Numbered from the stretch's first letter, positions 1 to 8,502 are shown. The stretch: DNA of 12,427 nt from Actinomycetes bacterium (GCA_023386675.1 JAEWJG010000431.1:1-12427); one strand, 5' to 3'. The notes: a model not told the origin generated them from the letters alone. A program made the numbers and translations.

Positions 1-171
1 GGGTACGGCCGGGCCATCGGCGGCGCTGTGGGTGCGAACCCGGTGCCGATCATCGTCGGCTGTCACCGCGTGCTGTCGTCCAGCGGGCGCGTCACGGGGT
101 ACAGCGGAGGCGACGGCATCCCGACCAAGATCTGGCTGCTCGAGCACGAAGGGATCATGCTGGCCGCATGA
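1..171 (+). CDS. ogt: Methylated-DNA--protein-cysteine methyltransferase, 3' end (partial)
   Basis: This is the last 56 codons of a gene whose start lies before the window. The family removes alkyl groups from O6-alkylguanine in DNA by transferring them irreversibly to its own cysteine. The visible part is the C-terminal DNA-binding and active-site domain: NPVPI (residues 13-17 of the fragment), the active-site CHRV (Cys at 21), then GYSGGDG and the closing WLLEHEG helix. The residue before the cysteine is Gly; nearly all family members have PCHR there. The cysteine, histidine and arginine are kept, so this is not an alkyltransferase-like protein lacking the cysteine, and it is probably active. 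The stop codon overlaps the start of the next gene (ATGA), so the two repair genes are translationally coupled. Confidence 0.9.
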   Translation, partial: GYGRAIGGAVGANPVPIIVGCHRVLSSSGRVTGYSGGDGIPTKIWLLEHEGIMLAA

Positions 172-812
172 GCGCATCGACCGACGAGGCGACCACCGCC
201 GACGCCAGTGCCGCCGGAGTCCCTGCTGCGCCGCAGCGCGCCGCTCTCGTGGTGGGCGCCGACGGGGTCGCGCGCTGCTCCTGGGCGGCGAGCGATCCGG
301 AGTACCAGCGGTACCACGACGAGGAGTGGGGGCGTCCCCAGCATGATCCGCGCGCGCTCTACGAGAAGCTGTGCCTCGAGGGCTTCCAGGCGGGGCTGTC
401 GTGGATCACCATCCTGCGTCGGCGGCCGGCGTTCCGGGAGGACTTCCTGAACTTCGAGCCGGAGAAGGTCGCCGCGATGACCGAGACCGACGTGGAGCGG
501 CTGTTGCAGGATGCGCGCATCATCCGTCACAGGGGGAAGATCGAGGCGACCATCGCCAATGCGCGTGCGGTGCTGGCGCTCGACGTCCCGCTCGAAGAGT
601 TGATGTGGGGCTTCGCACCCGAGCCCCGCGCGGGCCGGCGTCCGGCATCCTGGGGCGAGGTACCGGCGGTCACACCGGAGTCGACGGCCATGAGCAAGGA
701 ACTGCGGCGGCGCGGCTTCCGCTTCGTCGGGCCGACCACGATGTACGCGCTCATGCAGTCCACCGGGATGGTCGACGACCACTTCGAGGGCTGCTTCCGC
801 GCGGCCGACTGA
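168..812 (+). CDS. tag: DNA-3-methyladenine glycosylase I
   Basis: It excises 3-methyladenine from alkylated DNA as the first step of base excision repair. The 214-residue protein matches E. coli Tag closely over its core: RCSW, YHDEEWG, LCLEGFQAGLSWITIL, RIIRHRGKI and RRRGFRFVG are all recognisable. The four zinc ligands of the family are present (Cys37, His50, His205, Cys209), as are the glutamate and tryptophan of the base pocket (Glu71, Trp79). About 36 extra residues, rich in Ala, Thr and Ser, precede the first zinc cysteine; they look unstructured. I chose this ATG because it overlaps the upstream stop as ATGA; an internal GTG near residue 28 cannot be excluded. With the alkyltransferase gene just upstream it forms an alkylation-damage repair operon. 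It ends in a non-coding convergent region. Confidence 0.96.
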   Translation: MSASTDEATTADASAAGVPAAPQRAALVVGADGVARCSWAASDPEYQRYHDEEWGRPQHDPRALYEKLCLEGFQAGLSWITILRRRPAFREDFLNFEPEKVAAMTETDVERLLQDARIIRHRGKIEATIANARAVLALDVPLEELMWGFAPEPRAGRRPASWGEVPAVTPESTAMSKELRRRGFRFVGPTTMYALMQSTGMVDDHFEGCFRAAD

Positions 813-1159
813 GGCGCCGGGCTTATCCGGACGGCGGTAACCGAGAGAGTCGGGCCGACGGCGGAGGACTCCACCGCCGGATTCTCGCTGGTGAGGAAGA
901 GACCGCTCGTGCCCGACCGCAGGCGGATTCTTGGTGCCTCACACTCCGACGGGGAAACGACGCATGGGGATGACGCGCCGGCCTCCGCACATCGGCCCGA
1001 CTTGTTGAGGTCGTGAGGTTCGCACACGTGCGGGTGCCTCCGCCTCGGATCAATGATCCTCTCTCTTGGTCGTGAGCTTATCTCACTTTTCAGTCCTGCA
1101 CCACTGGGAGTTCGTGGTGAGTCGGAGGGGCCAGAGTCCGGCTTCAGACGCTGTCGCGC
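813..1159. other. Non-coding convergent intergenic region with several dyads
   Basis: These 347 bases separate tag (+) from yaaA (-), which face each other. I find no convincing gene, tRNA or known RNA element. The stretch 1015-1119 holds several inverted repeats: an imperfect dyad GAGG-TT-CGCAC (1015-1025) against GTGCG-GGTG-CCTC (1028-1040); the exact dyad GGATCA-A-TGATCC (1047-1059); GTGAG/CTCAC around five bases, followed by four T (1072-1090); and CACCAC/GTGGTG around nine bases (1099-1119). Weaker ones lie at 835-843 (CGGTAACCG) and 859-879 (CGGCGG/CCGCCG). The 9-mer GGTCGTGAG occurs twice, at 1009 and 1068. Bases 1050-1095 are visibly richer in A and T than the genes. Termination for both flanking operons is the plainest role. 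Confidence 0.6.
1072..1090 (+). terminator. Weak terminator-like hairpin
   Basis: GTGAG (1072-1076) pairs with CTCAC (1082-1086) around CTTAT and is followed directly by TTTT (1087-1090). The stem has only five pairs and lies about 260 bases past the tag stop, so it could end transcription from the left, but it is weak for an intrinsic terminator. Confidence 0.25.
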
Positions 1160-1960
1160 TCAGGCGCGGAGCGCTGCCATGAGGCTCCCGGGCACACCGC
1201 GGATCTCCGGCACGACGAGCAGCAGGTCACGGGATCCGTCGTCCGCGAGACGCAGTTCGTAGCCCTCGGACTCCGCCCACTGCACGAGGTCCTCCGTCGA
1301 CCGGAAGCCCGCGCCCGCCTCGATGAGCGCACGCGTCAGCAGCCCCTTGGCCTGCTTGTTGAAGTGGTTCAGCGCCCGCACCTGGCCGCTGTCGTCGCGC
1401 GCCAGCACGCGCACGTAGTGGGCGCCGTCGCGGTCCGGGAGCGGCGCGAGGGCCGCGTAGCCCTCCGACCGAAGGTCGAGCAGCAGGTCGTCGCGCTCGG
1501 CCAGCGCGGCTGCGCCGGCCGAGGCCCAGCGCTTCTTGAGCGAGGCGGCGCCGCGCTTCAGCGATACTCGGGAATCGAACGACAAGCGGTACGCCGGGAT
1601 CAGGTCAGCAGCCCCCACCAGCCCCAGCAGCGCCGACTGCACCGCCACCGACTCCGCCGCGACCTCCCAGTCGGCGTCGCTCAGCGTCCCCGCGTCGAGC
1701 GCGTCGTAGAGCACCCCGGTGTACCGCTCCAGCGCGCGCATGGTCGGCGCGGTCGGGACGGACCGGTTCCGGTCCACCTCTCCGGCCTGCTTCGGGCCGA
1801 GCTTCAGCGCCTTCACCGACGCCTCGTGGTCGGCAGACAACTCCACCAGGGCGTCCACCACCTCCCGGCGGACAGGATGCAGCGCAGGGAAGCGCAGGCG
1901 GTCGAGGGCGAGCGGCGACCCCGCTCCCCCGTCCCTCTTCGTCTCCGAGGGCGGGAGCAG
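1160..1960 (-). CDS. yaaA: Peroxide stress protein YaaA family (start codon unusual)
   Basis: YaaA (DUF328/UPF0246) proteins bind DNA and lower free iron during peroxide stress in E. coli. The signature N-terminus LILLPPSETKRDGG is readable in this frame, followed by FPAL, NRSVPTAPTMRALERYTGVLYDALD, LIPAYRLSFDS and HFNKQAKGLL, all typical of the family. The frame is open from an upstream stop at 2036-2038, but the first ATG, GTG or TTG in it is a GTG at 1859-1861. That start would remove more than 30 conserved N-terminal residues. The codon where homologues begin (1967-1969) is GGG, one base from GTG. I give CTG at 1958-1960 as the start because GAGGGG lies six bases upstream of it (protein of 266 residues); ATC at 1961-1963 is an alternative. 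The kinase stop (1971-1973) lies just upstream, so the gene is read as part of the same operon. Confidence 0.85.
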   Translation of the reverse strand: MLPPSETKRDGGAGSPLALDRLRFPALHPVRREVVDALVELSADHEASVKALKLGPKQAGEVDRNRSVPTAPTMRALERYTGVLYDALDAGTLSDADWEVAAESVAVQSALLGLVGAADLIPAYRLSFDSRVSLKRGAASLKKRWASAGAAALAERDDLLLDLRSEGYAALAPLPDRDGAHYVRVLARDDSGQVRALNHFNKQAKGLLTRALIEAGAGFRSTEDLVQWAESEGYELRLADDGSRDLLLVVPEIRGVPGSLMAALRA

Positions 1961-1970
1961 GATGAGCCCC

Positions 1971-2528
1971 TCAGCCCGCCACGAAGTCCAGCGCGGCGTC
2001 GACGTTCTCGCCCAGCGGGGCGGCCGTGTCGAGGGTCACGCGCGGGAGGGAGCCGCAGGCGCCCCTCCACTCGTCGTACTCCTCGGTGCTCTGTTCGACG
2101 GCATACGCGGCGACGAGGGGCGAACGCTTGGACAACCGCTCCTCGTGCAGTGCGGGATCGGAGCACACCGTCTCGACGACCCGGAGCTTCACGTCGCACC
2201 GCTCCGCCAGGTCGCGCCACTGCAGGCGCGCCGGCTCCACGGCGTTGACAGCGTCCACGACGACAGAGTGGCCGGAGAGCAGCACCTGCTCGGCCATCGT
2301 CTCGGCGACGAGGTAGGCCGCGAGCCCGGTCGGCTGGTCGGAATCGATCCCCGCGCGGAGGATCGCCGCCTCGATCGGGTCCACCGAGATCACCGTCGCG
2401 CCCATCCGGCCGGCGAGGATCTCCGCGATGGTGGACTTGCCGGAACCAGGAAGCCCCGCCATCGCCACCAGCATCGGGACGCGGACGTCTCCGAACTGGC
2501 GCTCCAGCGGGGCTCCTGGTTCAGCCAT
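1971..2528 (-). CDS. P-loop kinase of the AAA_33/zeta-toxin-like group
   Basis: A 185-residue soluble P-loop protein that probably phosphorylates a small molecule or nucleic acid end; the substrate cannot be read from sequence. Walker A is GLPGSGKST at residues 25-33. Asp50 in VISVD sits where related kinases hold their substrate-activating acid, SVVVDAVN (88-95) looks like the second strand, and RLSKR (131-135) is a likely arginine-bearing lid. The family is often annotated simply as ATP-binding protein or predicted kinase. The frame stays open 22 codons further upstream into atpC, but this ATG lies one base after the atpC stop (TGA-C-ATG), the arrangement expected for translational coupling, and the extra residues are merely antisense-like low-complexity sequence. 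It is likely expressed with the ATP synthase genes. No link to ATP synthase function is known to me. Confidence 0.85.
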   Translation of the reverse strand: MAEPGAPLERQFGDVRVPMLVAMAGLPGSGKSTIAEILAGRMGATVISVDPIEAAILRAGIDSDQPTGLAAYLVAETMAEQVLLSGHSVVVDAVNAVEPARLQWRDLAERCDVKLRVVETVCSDPALHEERLSKRSPLVAAYAVEQSTEEYDEWRGACGSLPRVTLDTAAPLGENVDAALDFVAG

Positions 2529-2529
2529 G

Positions 2530-2790
2530 TCAGACCAGCTCGGCCTGACGGGCCACGATCGTGACCGTGTTGTTCTCGACGGAGAGGAAGCCATCGTCGG
2601 CGTTCGCCGTGACCGACTCTCCCCCGTTCAGGGTGACGCGCACCTCGCCCTGGGCGAGGATGGCCAGCAGCGGCTCGTGGCCGGGCAGGATACCGATCTG
2701 CCCCTCCACGGTCCTCGCGACGACCATGCTCGCCTCGCCCGACCACACCTCGTGGTCGGCGGCGACGACGCTGACGTTCAGAACAGCCAT
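2530..2790 (-). CDS. atpC: ATP synthase F1 subunit epsilon (short form)
   Basis: Epsilon sits on the central stalk with gamma and contacts the c ring. The 86 residues MAVLNVSVVAAD to VARQAELV make up only the N-terminal beta-sandwich, including VEGQIGILPGHEPLL and GFLSVENNTVTI. The two C-terminal helices that E. coli epsilon (138 residues) uses to inhibit ATP hydrolysis are missing. No remnant of them follows: the next gene starts one base after the stop. The frame extends 11 codons upstream, but the ATG at 2790 is preceded by a good AAGGAG about ten bases away and follows the atpD stop by two bases (TGATCATG). Short epsilon proteins occur in some actinobacteria, so this is probably the normal form for the lineage rather than a recent truncation. 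Confidence 0.95.
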   Translation of the reverse strand: MAVLNVSVVAADHEVWSGEASMVVARTVEGQIGILPGHEPLLAILAQGEVRVTLNGGESVTANADDGFLSVENNTVTIVARQAELV

Positions 2791-2792
2791 GA

Positions 2793-4253
<1,461 letters not shown>

Positions 4254-4277
4254 GATTTCTATCTCTCTCGTTGACGT

Positions 4278-5177
4278 TTACTTGGCCGAGCTCAGCGCGT
4301 CCGCGCCGCCGACGATCTCGGAGATCTGCTGGGTGATCTCCGCCTGGCGGGCGTTGTTCGCAAGACGCGTGTAGTCGGTGATGAGCTTGTCGGCGTTGTC
4401 GCTCGCGGCCTTCATCGCCTTCTGCGTGGCCGCGTGCTTGGAAGCGGCCGACTGCAGCATCGCGTTGAAGATGCGGCTCTCGATGTAGACGGGCAGCAGC
4501 GAGTCGAGCACCGTCCCGACATCCGGCTCGAACTCGTAGAGCGGCAGGACCTGGGTGCGGTCCGGCTCCTCCACGCCTTCGACGACCTCCAGCGGCAGCA
4601 GGCGCACGACCTGCGGCTCCTGGGTCAGCATGCTGACGAAGCGGTTGTAGATGATGTGGATCTCGTCCACGCCGCCGTCGGACGCGTCGCGCAGGAACGA
4701 CTCGAGGATCGCGTCGGCGACCTCCTTCGCCTGCTCGAACTCCGGAGCATCCGTGTTGCCGGTCCAGACCCTCTCGAACGCGCGTCGGCGGAAGCCGAAG
4801 TAGCCCTGAGCCTTGCGGCCGATGAGGAAGTACACGACCTCCTTGCCCTGGCTGCGCAGCAGCTCGGCGAGCTTCTCGCTCTCCTTGAGCACGTTCGAGT
4901 TGAACGCGCCCGCGAGACCCCGGTCGGACGAGAAGATGACGATCGCAGCGCGCTCGATCTTCTCGGGCTCGGTCGTGAGGATGTGGTCGACGTTCGAATA
5001 CGTCGCCACCGCCGACACCGCGCGCGTGATCGCGCGGGCGTACGGCGTGCTGGCGGCGACCCGCGCCTGTGCCTTCTGGATGCGGGAGGCGGAGATCAGC
5101 TCCATCGCACGGGTGATCTTCTTGGTCGTCTGGGCAGATCTGATCTTCTGCCGGTAGACCCGAAGCTGTGCTCCCAT
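4278..5177 (-). CDS. atpG: ATP synthase F1 subunit gamma
   Basis: Gamma is the rotating central shaft inside the alpha3beta3 ring. The 299-residue protein opens with the conserved N-terminal coiled-coil (MGAQLRVYRQKIRSAQ, KKITRAMELISASRI) and ends with the conserved C-terminal helix (NADKLITDYTRLANNARQA, ITQQISEIVGGADAL). The central domain shows SSDRGLAGAFN, typical of the family. The start is fixed by AGGAG at 5182-5186, four bases before the ATG, one of the better ribosome binding sites in the operon. The 38-base gap to atpA contains the near-palindrome CTAGGTACTTAG, which overlaps the left side of that site. Confidence 0.99.
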   Translation of the reverse strand: MGAQLRVYRQKIRSAQTTKKITRAMELISASRIQKAQARVAASTPYARAITRAVSAVATYSNVDHILTTEPEKIERAAIVIFSSDRGLAGAFNSNVLKESEKLAELLRSQGKEVVYFLIGRKAQGYFGFRRRAFERVWTGNTDAPEFEQAKEVADAILESFLRDASDGGVDEIHIIYNRFVSMLTQEPQVVRLLPLEVVEGVEEPDRTQVLPLYEFEPDVGTVLDSLLPVYIESRIFNAMLQSAASKHAATQKAMKAASDNADKLITDYTRLANNARQAEITQQISEIVGGADALSSAK

Positions 5178-5215
5178 GTGTCTCCTAAGTACCTAGTCGT
5201 CTCGTCCGGCCGCGC

Positions 5216-6853
5216 TCAGCGCTTGGCCTTGACGATGCGCTCCTGGTCGACGTCGCCCTCGTCGATGGCCTCGAACTCCTCGCGTCCGACCGAGGCGAGC
5301 GGCTTGCCCTCTCCGGTCTGGAACTCGAGCTTGAACGCGTCCACCTCGGAGTCGAGCTTCGAGACCGTGTCGTCGTCGAGGACGTTGGTCTCGCGCAGGG
5401 TCGTCAGGATGTCGGTGTTGCGGCGCAGGTGGTCCAGCAGCTCCGACTCGAAGCGCAGGACGTCCTCGACGGCGACCTCGTCCAGCTTGCCGTTGGTGCC
5501 GGCCCAGATCGAGACGACCTGCTCCTCCACCGGGTACGGCGAGTACTGCGGCTGCTTGAGCAGCTCGGTGAGGCGCGCGCCACGGGCGAGCTGACGGCGG
5601 CTGGCCGCGTCCAGGTCGGACGCGAACATCGCGAACGCCTCGAGCGAGCGGTACTGCGCGAGCTCGAGCTTGAGCGTGCCGGAGACCTTCTTGATCGACT
5701 TCACCTGCGCGTCGCCGCCGACTCGGGAGACCGAGATACCGACGTCGACCGCCGGACGCTGGTTCGCGTTGAAGAGGTCGGACTGGAGGAAGATCTGGCC
5801 GTCGGTGATCGAGATCACGTTGGTCGGGATGTACGCGGAGACGTCGTTCGCCTTGGTCTCGATGATCGGCAGACCGGTCATCGAGCCGGCGCCCAGCTCG
5901 TCGGAGAGCTTGGCGCAACGCTCCAGCAGGCGGGAGTGCAGGTAGAAGACGTCACCCGGGTAGGCCTCGCGTCCCGGCGGACGGCGGAGGAGGAGCGAGA
6001 CGGCGCGGTACGCCTCTGCCTGCTTGGACAGGTCGTCGAAGACGATGAGGACGTGCTTGCCGCCGTACATCCAGTGCTGGCCGATGGCCGAGCCGGTGTA
6101 GGGGGCGAGGTACTTAAAGCCCGCGGGGTCAGAGGCCGGGGCGGCGACGATGGTGGTGTACTCCATCGCGCCGGCGTCCTCGAGCGCGCCCTTCACCGAG
6201 GCGATGGTCGAGCCCTTCTGGCCGATCGCGACGTAGATGCAGCGGACCTGCTTGTCGACGTCGCCCGACTCCCAGTTGGCCTTCTGGTTGATGATCGTGT
6301 CGATCGCGATCGCGGTCTTGCCGGTCTGGCGGTCGCCGATGATCAGCTGGCGCTGGCCACGGCCGACCGGGATCATCGCGTCGATCGCCTTGATGCCGGT
6401 CTGGAGCGGCTCGTGCACCGACTTGCGCTGCATGACGCCGGGGGCCTGGAGCTCGAGCTCGCGGCGGCCCTCGCTGGCGATCTCGCCGAGGCCGTCGATC
6501 GGGTTGCCCAGCGGGTCCACGACGCGGCCGAGGTAGCCGTCGCCGACCGGGACGGAGAGGACCTCGCCGGTGCGGGTCACCTCCATGCCCTCGACGATGT
6601 CGTCGAACTCGCCGAGGACGACCACGCCGACCTCGTTCTCGTCGAGGTTCTGGGCGAGGCCCAGGGTGCCGTCGGCGAAGCGGATGAGCTCGTTGGCCAT
6701 GACGCTGGGGAGGCCCTCGACGTGCGCGATGCCGTCGGAGGCGTCCAGGACGTGGCCGATCTCGGTCGCCTCGGCGCCGGTGGGCTCGTAGCTGTTGACG
6801 AAGTCCTTGAGCGCGTCGCGGATCTCGTCGGGGCTGATCTGGATGTCTGCCAT
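5216..6853 (-). CDS. atpA: ATP synthase F1 subunit alpha
   Basis: Alpha alternates with beta in the F1 hexamer and holds the non-catalytic nucleotide sites. The 545 residues include Walker A GDRQTGKT (173-180), VDPLGNPIDG (112-121), the QKGSTIA loop, and the VGISVSRVGGDAQ stretch with the arginine that reaches into the catalytic site of beta. The C-terminal helical domain (RSLEAFAMFASDLD, then RGARLTELLKQPQYSP) is complete. The frame is open for 30 more codons upstream, but those overlap the end of atpH. MADIQISPDEI is the conserved N-terminus and its ATG has TAGGA about eight bases upstream. The spacing is 22 bases from atpH and 38 bases to atpG. Confidence 0.99.
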   Translation of the reverse strand: MADIQISPDEIRDALKDFVNSYEPTGAEATEIGHVLDASDGIAHVEGLPSVMANELIRFADGTLGLAQNLDENEVGVVVLGEFDDIVEGMEVTRTGEVLSVPVGDGYLGRVVDPLGNPIDGLGEIASEGRRELELQAPGVMQRKSVHEPLQTGIKAIDAMIPVGRGQRQLIIGDRQTGKTAIAIDTIINQKANWESGDVDKQVRCIYVAIGQKGSTIASVKGALEDAGAMEYTTIVAAPASDPAGFKYLAPYTGSAIGQHWMYGGKHVLIVFDDLSKQAEAYRAVSLLLRRPPGREAYPGDVFYLHSRLLERCAKLSDELGAGSMTGLPIIETKANDVSAYIPTNVISITDGQIFLQSDLFNANQRPAVDVGISVSRVGGDAQVKSIKKVSGTLKLELAQYRSLEAFAMFASDLDAASRRQLARGARLTELLKQPQYSPYPVEEQVVSIWAGTNGKLDEVAVEDVLRFESELLDHLRRNTDILTTLRETNVLDDDTVSKLDSEVDAFKLEFQTGEGKPLASVGREEFEAIDEGDVDQERIVKAKR

Positions 6854-6875
6854 TGTGATTCCTATCTTGAGGCGG

Positions 6876-7667
6876 TCAGCCCGCCAGCTGAAGCCGGAGT
6901 TCGGCAAGACGCGATGCGATGCTTCCGTCGATGACGTCGTCACCGATCTGTACGCGCAATCCGCCGATGATCGAGGGGTCGACGACCTGGTTGATCTTCA
7001 GGTCGCCGTAGGTGGCGCTGAGCACGGACCGCAGGCGCTCGGCCTGGGCCTCGGGCAGCGGGGACGCGGCGTAGACCGTCGCGATGGTCCGGCCCTCCTG
7101 GGACGCGACGATGCGCGCCGCAGAGCGGAGCGACTCGCGGATGCTGCGGCCGCGCGGCTGCTCGACGAGCTGCCGCACGATGGCGAGAGTCTCCTTCGAC
7201 GCCCGTCCGCCGAGCAGGCGCTCGACCAGGGCGACCTTGGAGCCGCTTCCGGCGAGCTTGCTGCGCAGCGCGAGCTCGAGCTGCGCGTCGGAGGTCACGG
7301 CGCCTCCGAAGGCGAACAGCTCTGCCACGATGTCGACGTTCCGCGGCGCCGAGGCGGCGATCGCGCGGATCCCCAGCTCCTCGATCGCGCCGAGCAGGTC
7401 GTCGTGCGACGACCAGCGCTGCGCGACGACGACGCCGAGCAGCGTGACAGCCGGCTCCGACAGCGAGGAGAAGACGCGCTCCACGAGCACGCCCTTGCCC
7501 TCGGGGTCGGCCGTGGGGTCGCTGAGGACGGCTCGGAGCTGGGCCGAGTCGGCGACGACTCGTCCTGCGGCGAACAGGTCCTCGGCCGTCGCCAGATCGG
7601 CCTTGGATCCCTGGTCGGCGAGAGCCGACACGGACCGGGCCAATGCTTCTCTGGTGGCGCTTCCCAT
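6876..7667 (-). CDS. atpH: ATP synthase F1 subunit delta
   Basis: Delta caps the F1 hexamer and fixes the peripheral stalk (b) to it. The 263-residue protein has the delta/OSCP pattern: an N-terminal helical domain (MGSATREALARSVSAL onwards), a central region with AVTLLGVVVAQRW, and the conserved C-terminus DPSIIGGLRVQIGDDVIDGSI (around 232-252) followed by a last helix. It is longer than E. coli delta (177), as is common in actinobacteria, where an extra N-terminal segment is found. It is not fused to a b-type domain, unlike the mycobacterial protein. Its ATG shares one base with the atpF stop (TGATG), so translation is almost certainly coupled to atpF. Confidence 0.96.
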   Translation of the reverse strand: MGSATREALARSVSALADQGSKADLATAEDLFAAGRVVADSAQLRAVLSDPTADPEGKGVLVERVFSSLSEPAVTLLGVVVAQRWSSHDDLLGAIEELGIRAIAASAPRNVDIVAELFAFGGAVTSDAQLELALRSKLAGSGSKVALVERLLGGRASKETLAIVRQLVEQPRGRSIRESLRSAARIVASQEGRTIATVYAASPLPEAQAERLRSVLSATYGDLKINQVVDPSIIGGLRVQIGDDVIDGSIASRLAELRLQLAG

Positions 7668-8224
7668 CAGTTGCCCGATCCTGCCTTCTGCTCGTCGGCC
7701 TCGAGATCCGCCAGGAAGCGGTCCACGATCGCCTGAGCGCGCTTGTCCTCGTCGAGGGCCTCGCGCACGACGGTCGACGCGAGGTCGATCGCGAGCGAGC
7801 CGACCTCGCCGCGCAGCTGCACGAGCGCCGTCTGGCGCTCCGCCTCGAGCTGCGCCTGGGCCTGCGCGGTCACGCGCGCGGCCTCGGCCGTGGCGGTCTC
7901 ACGGGCCTCCGCGACGATCTTCTGACCGTCGGTGCGAGCCGTCTCGCGGATCTTCGCGGCCTCTGCGCGGGCGTCGGCGAGCTGGGCGGTGTACTCCTCC
8001 AGCAGCGACTCGGCCTTGCGCTGTGCTTCGTCGGCCTTCTCGATGTTGCCTTCGATCGCCTCTGCACGCTCATCGAGCAGCTTCTTCATGCGCGGAAGGA
8101 CGAGCCTCCAGAAGAAGAACAGGATGATGACGAAGCAGATAAACGCGCCGACGAGGTCAGCAGGCTCCGGGATGAGCGGATTGTGCTGCTGCTCCGAGGC
8201 GGCGATCACCACACTGTCGAGCAT
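7667..8224 (-). CDS. atpF: ATP synthase Fo subunit b
   Basis: Subunit b forms the peripheral stalk that links the membrane part to delta and alpha. The 185 residues show one transmembrane helix near the N-terminus (about 22-43, with FICFVIILFFFW and the usual basic LPRMKKLLDER at its end) and a long charged, Ala-rich coiled-coil (about 47-150). There is a single b gene, so the stalk is probably a b homodimer. The start has one of the strongest ribosome binding sites in the window, AAAGGAGGA at 8228-8236, but that sequence can pair with a complementary run just after the atpE stop. The end overlaps atpH by one base. Confidence 0.97.
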   Translation of the reverse strand: MLDSVVIAASEQQHNPLIPEPADLVGAFICFVIILFFFWRLVLPRMKKLLDERAEAIEGNIEKADEAQRKAESLLEEYTAQLADARAEAAKIRETARTDGQKIVAEARETATAEAARVTAQAQAQLEAERQTALVQLRGEVGSLAIDLASTVVREALDEDKRAQAIVDRFLADLEADEQKAGSGN

Positions 8225-8227
8225 GGT

Positions 8228-8255
8228 TCCTCCTTTACTGAGTGAGAAAAGAGGA
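8228..8255 (-). promoter_or_regulatory. Stem-loop sequestering the atpF ribosome binding site
   Basis: On the minus strand TCCTCTTT (8255 to 8248), starting one base after the atpE stop codon, is complementary to AAAGGAGGA (8236 to 8228), with one G bulged. That gives eight pairs around an 11-base loop and covers the whole atpF Shine-Dalgarno sequence. Ribosomes finishing atpE would disrupt the 5' arm, so the structure could tie atpF translation to atpE translation and limit re-initiation. The pairing is seen in the sequence; the regulatory role is inference. Confidence 0.5.
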
Positions 8256-8256
8256 C

Positions 8257-8478
8257 TCAGACGAAGATGAAGTAGGTAGCGATACCGATGAAGGCGAGCG
8301 CCTCGGTGAACGCGATACCGATGTACATCAGGACCTGGAGACGGCCGGCCAGCTCAGGCTGACGGGCCACGCCCTCGATGGTCTTGCCGACGACGATGCC
8401 CACGCCGATGGCCGGGCCGATGGCGGCGAGGCCGTAACCGACGGTGGCGATGTTGCCGTTGATTGCAGCGATGTCCAC
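8257..8478 (-). CDS. atpE: ATP synthase Fo subunit c
   Basis: Subunit c forms the proton-driven membrane ring. The 73 residues make a two-helix hairpin: helix 1 is rich in Gly and Ala (VGYGLAAIGPAIGVGIVVG), the polar loop contains ARQPE (Arg39-Gln40-Pro41), and helix 2 carries the ion-binding Glu59 in AFTEALAFIG. The residues around Glu59 are those of H+-type rings: there is no Gln in helix 1 and no Ser-Thr after the Glu, as Na+-type rings have. The start is GTG, with GGAAGGAAA about ten bases upstream. The gene is flanked by a stem-loop on each side, which fits the need for many more c copies than other subunits. It lies 51 bases after atpB and 32 bases before atpF. Confidence 0.98.
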   Translation of the reverse strand: MDIAAINGNIATVGYGLAAIGPAIGVGIVVGKTIEGVARQPELAGRLQVLMYIGIAFTEALAFIGIATYFIFV

Positions 8479-8502
8479 GTTGTGTGTTTCCTTCCGTGAT
8501 GG

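Noticed and set aside
813..1159. tRNA, riboswitch or CRISPR in the convergent gap
   Set aside because: A GGTTCG string near 1017 resembles a T loop but there is no acceptor or anticodon arm; there are no regularly spaced repeats and no known riboswitch core.
5429..6934. Long plus-strand open frame (501 codons) opposite atpA
   Set aside because: Antisense shadow of the alpha subunit gene; no recognisable domain and low-complexity acidic/basic composition.
6854..6943. N-terminal extension of AtpA by 30 residues
   Set aside because: The extra residues overlap the end of atpH, are not alpha-like, and the inner ATG has a binding site and matches the family N-terminus.
6876..8224. Mycobacterial-type b-delta fusion
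   Set aside because: atpF and atpH are separate frames with a TGATG junction; neither is extended by the other domain.
8257..8478. Sodium-specific c ring
   Set aside because: Glu59 is followed by Ala rather than Ser-Thr and helix 1 lacks the Gln ligand, so the proton type is supported.
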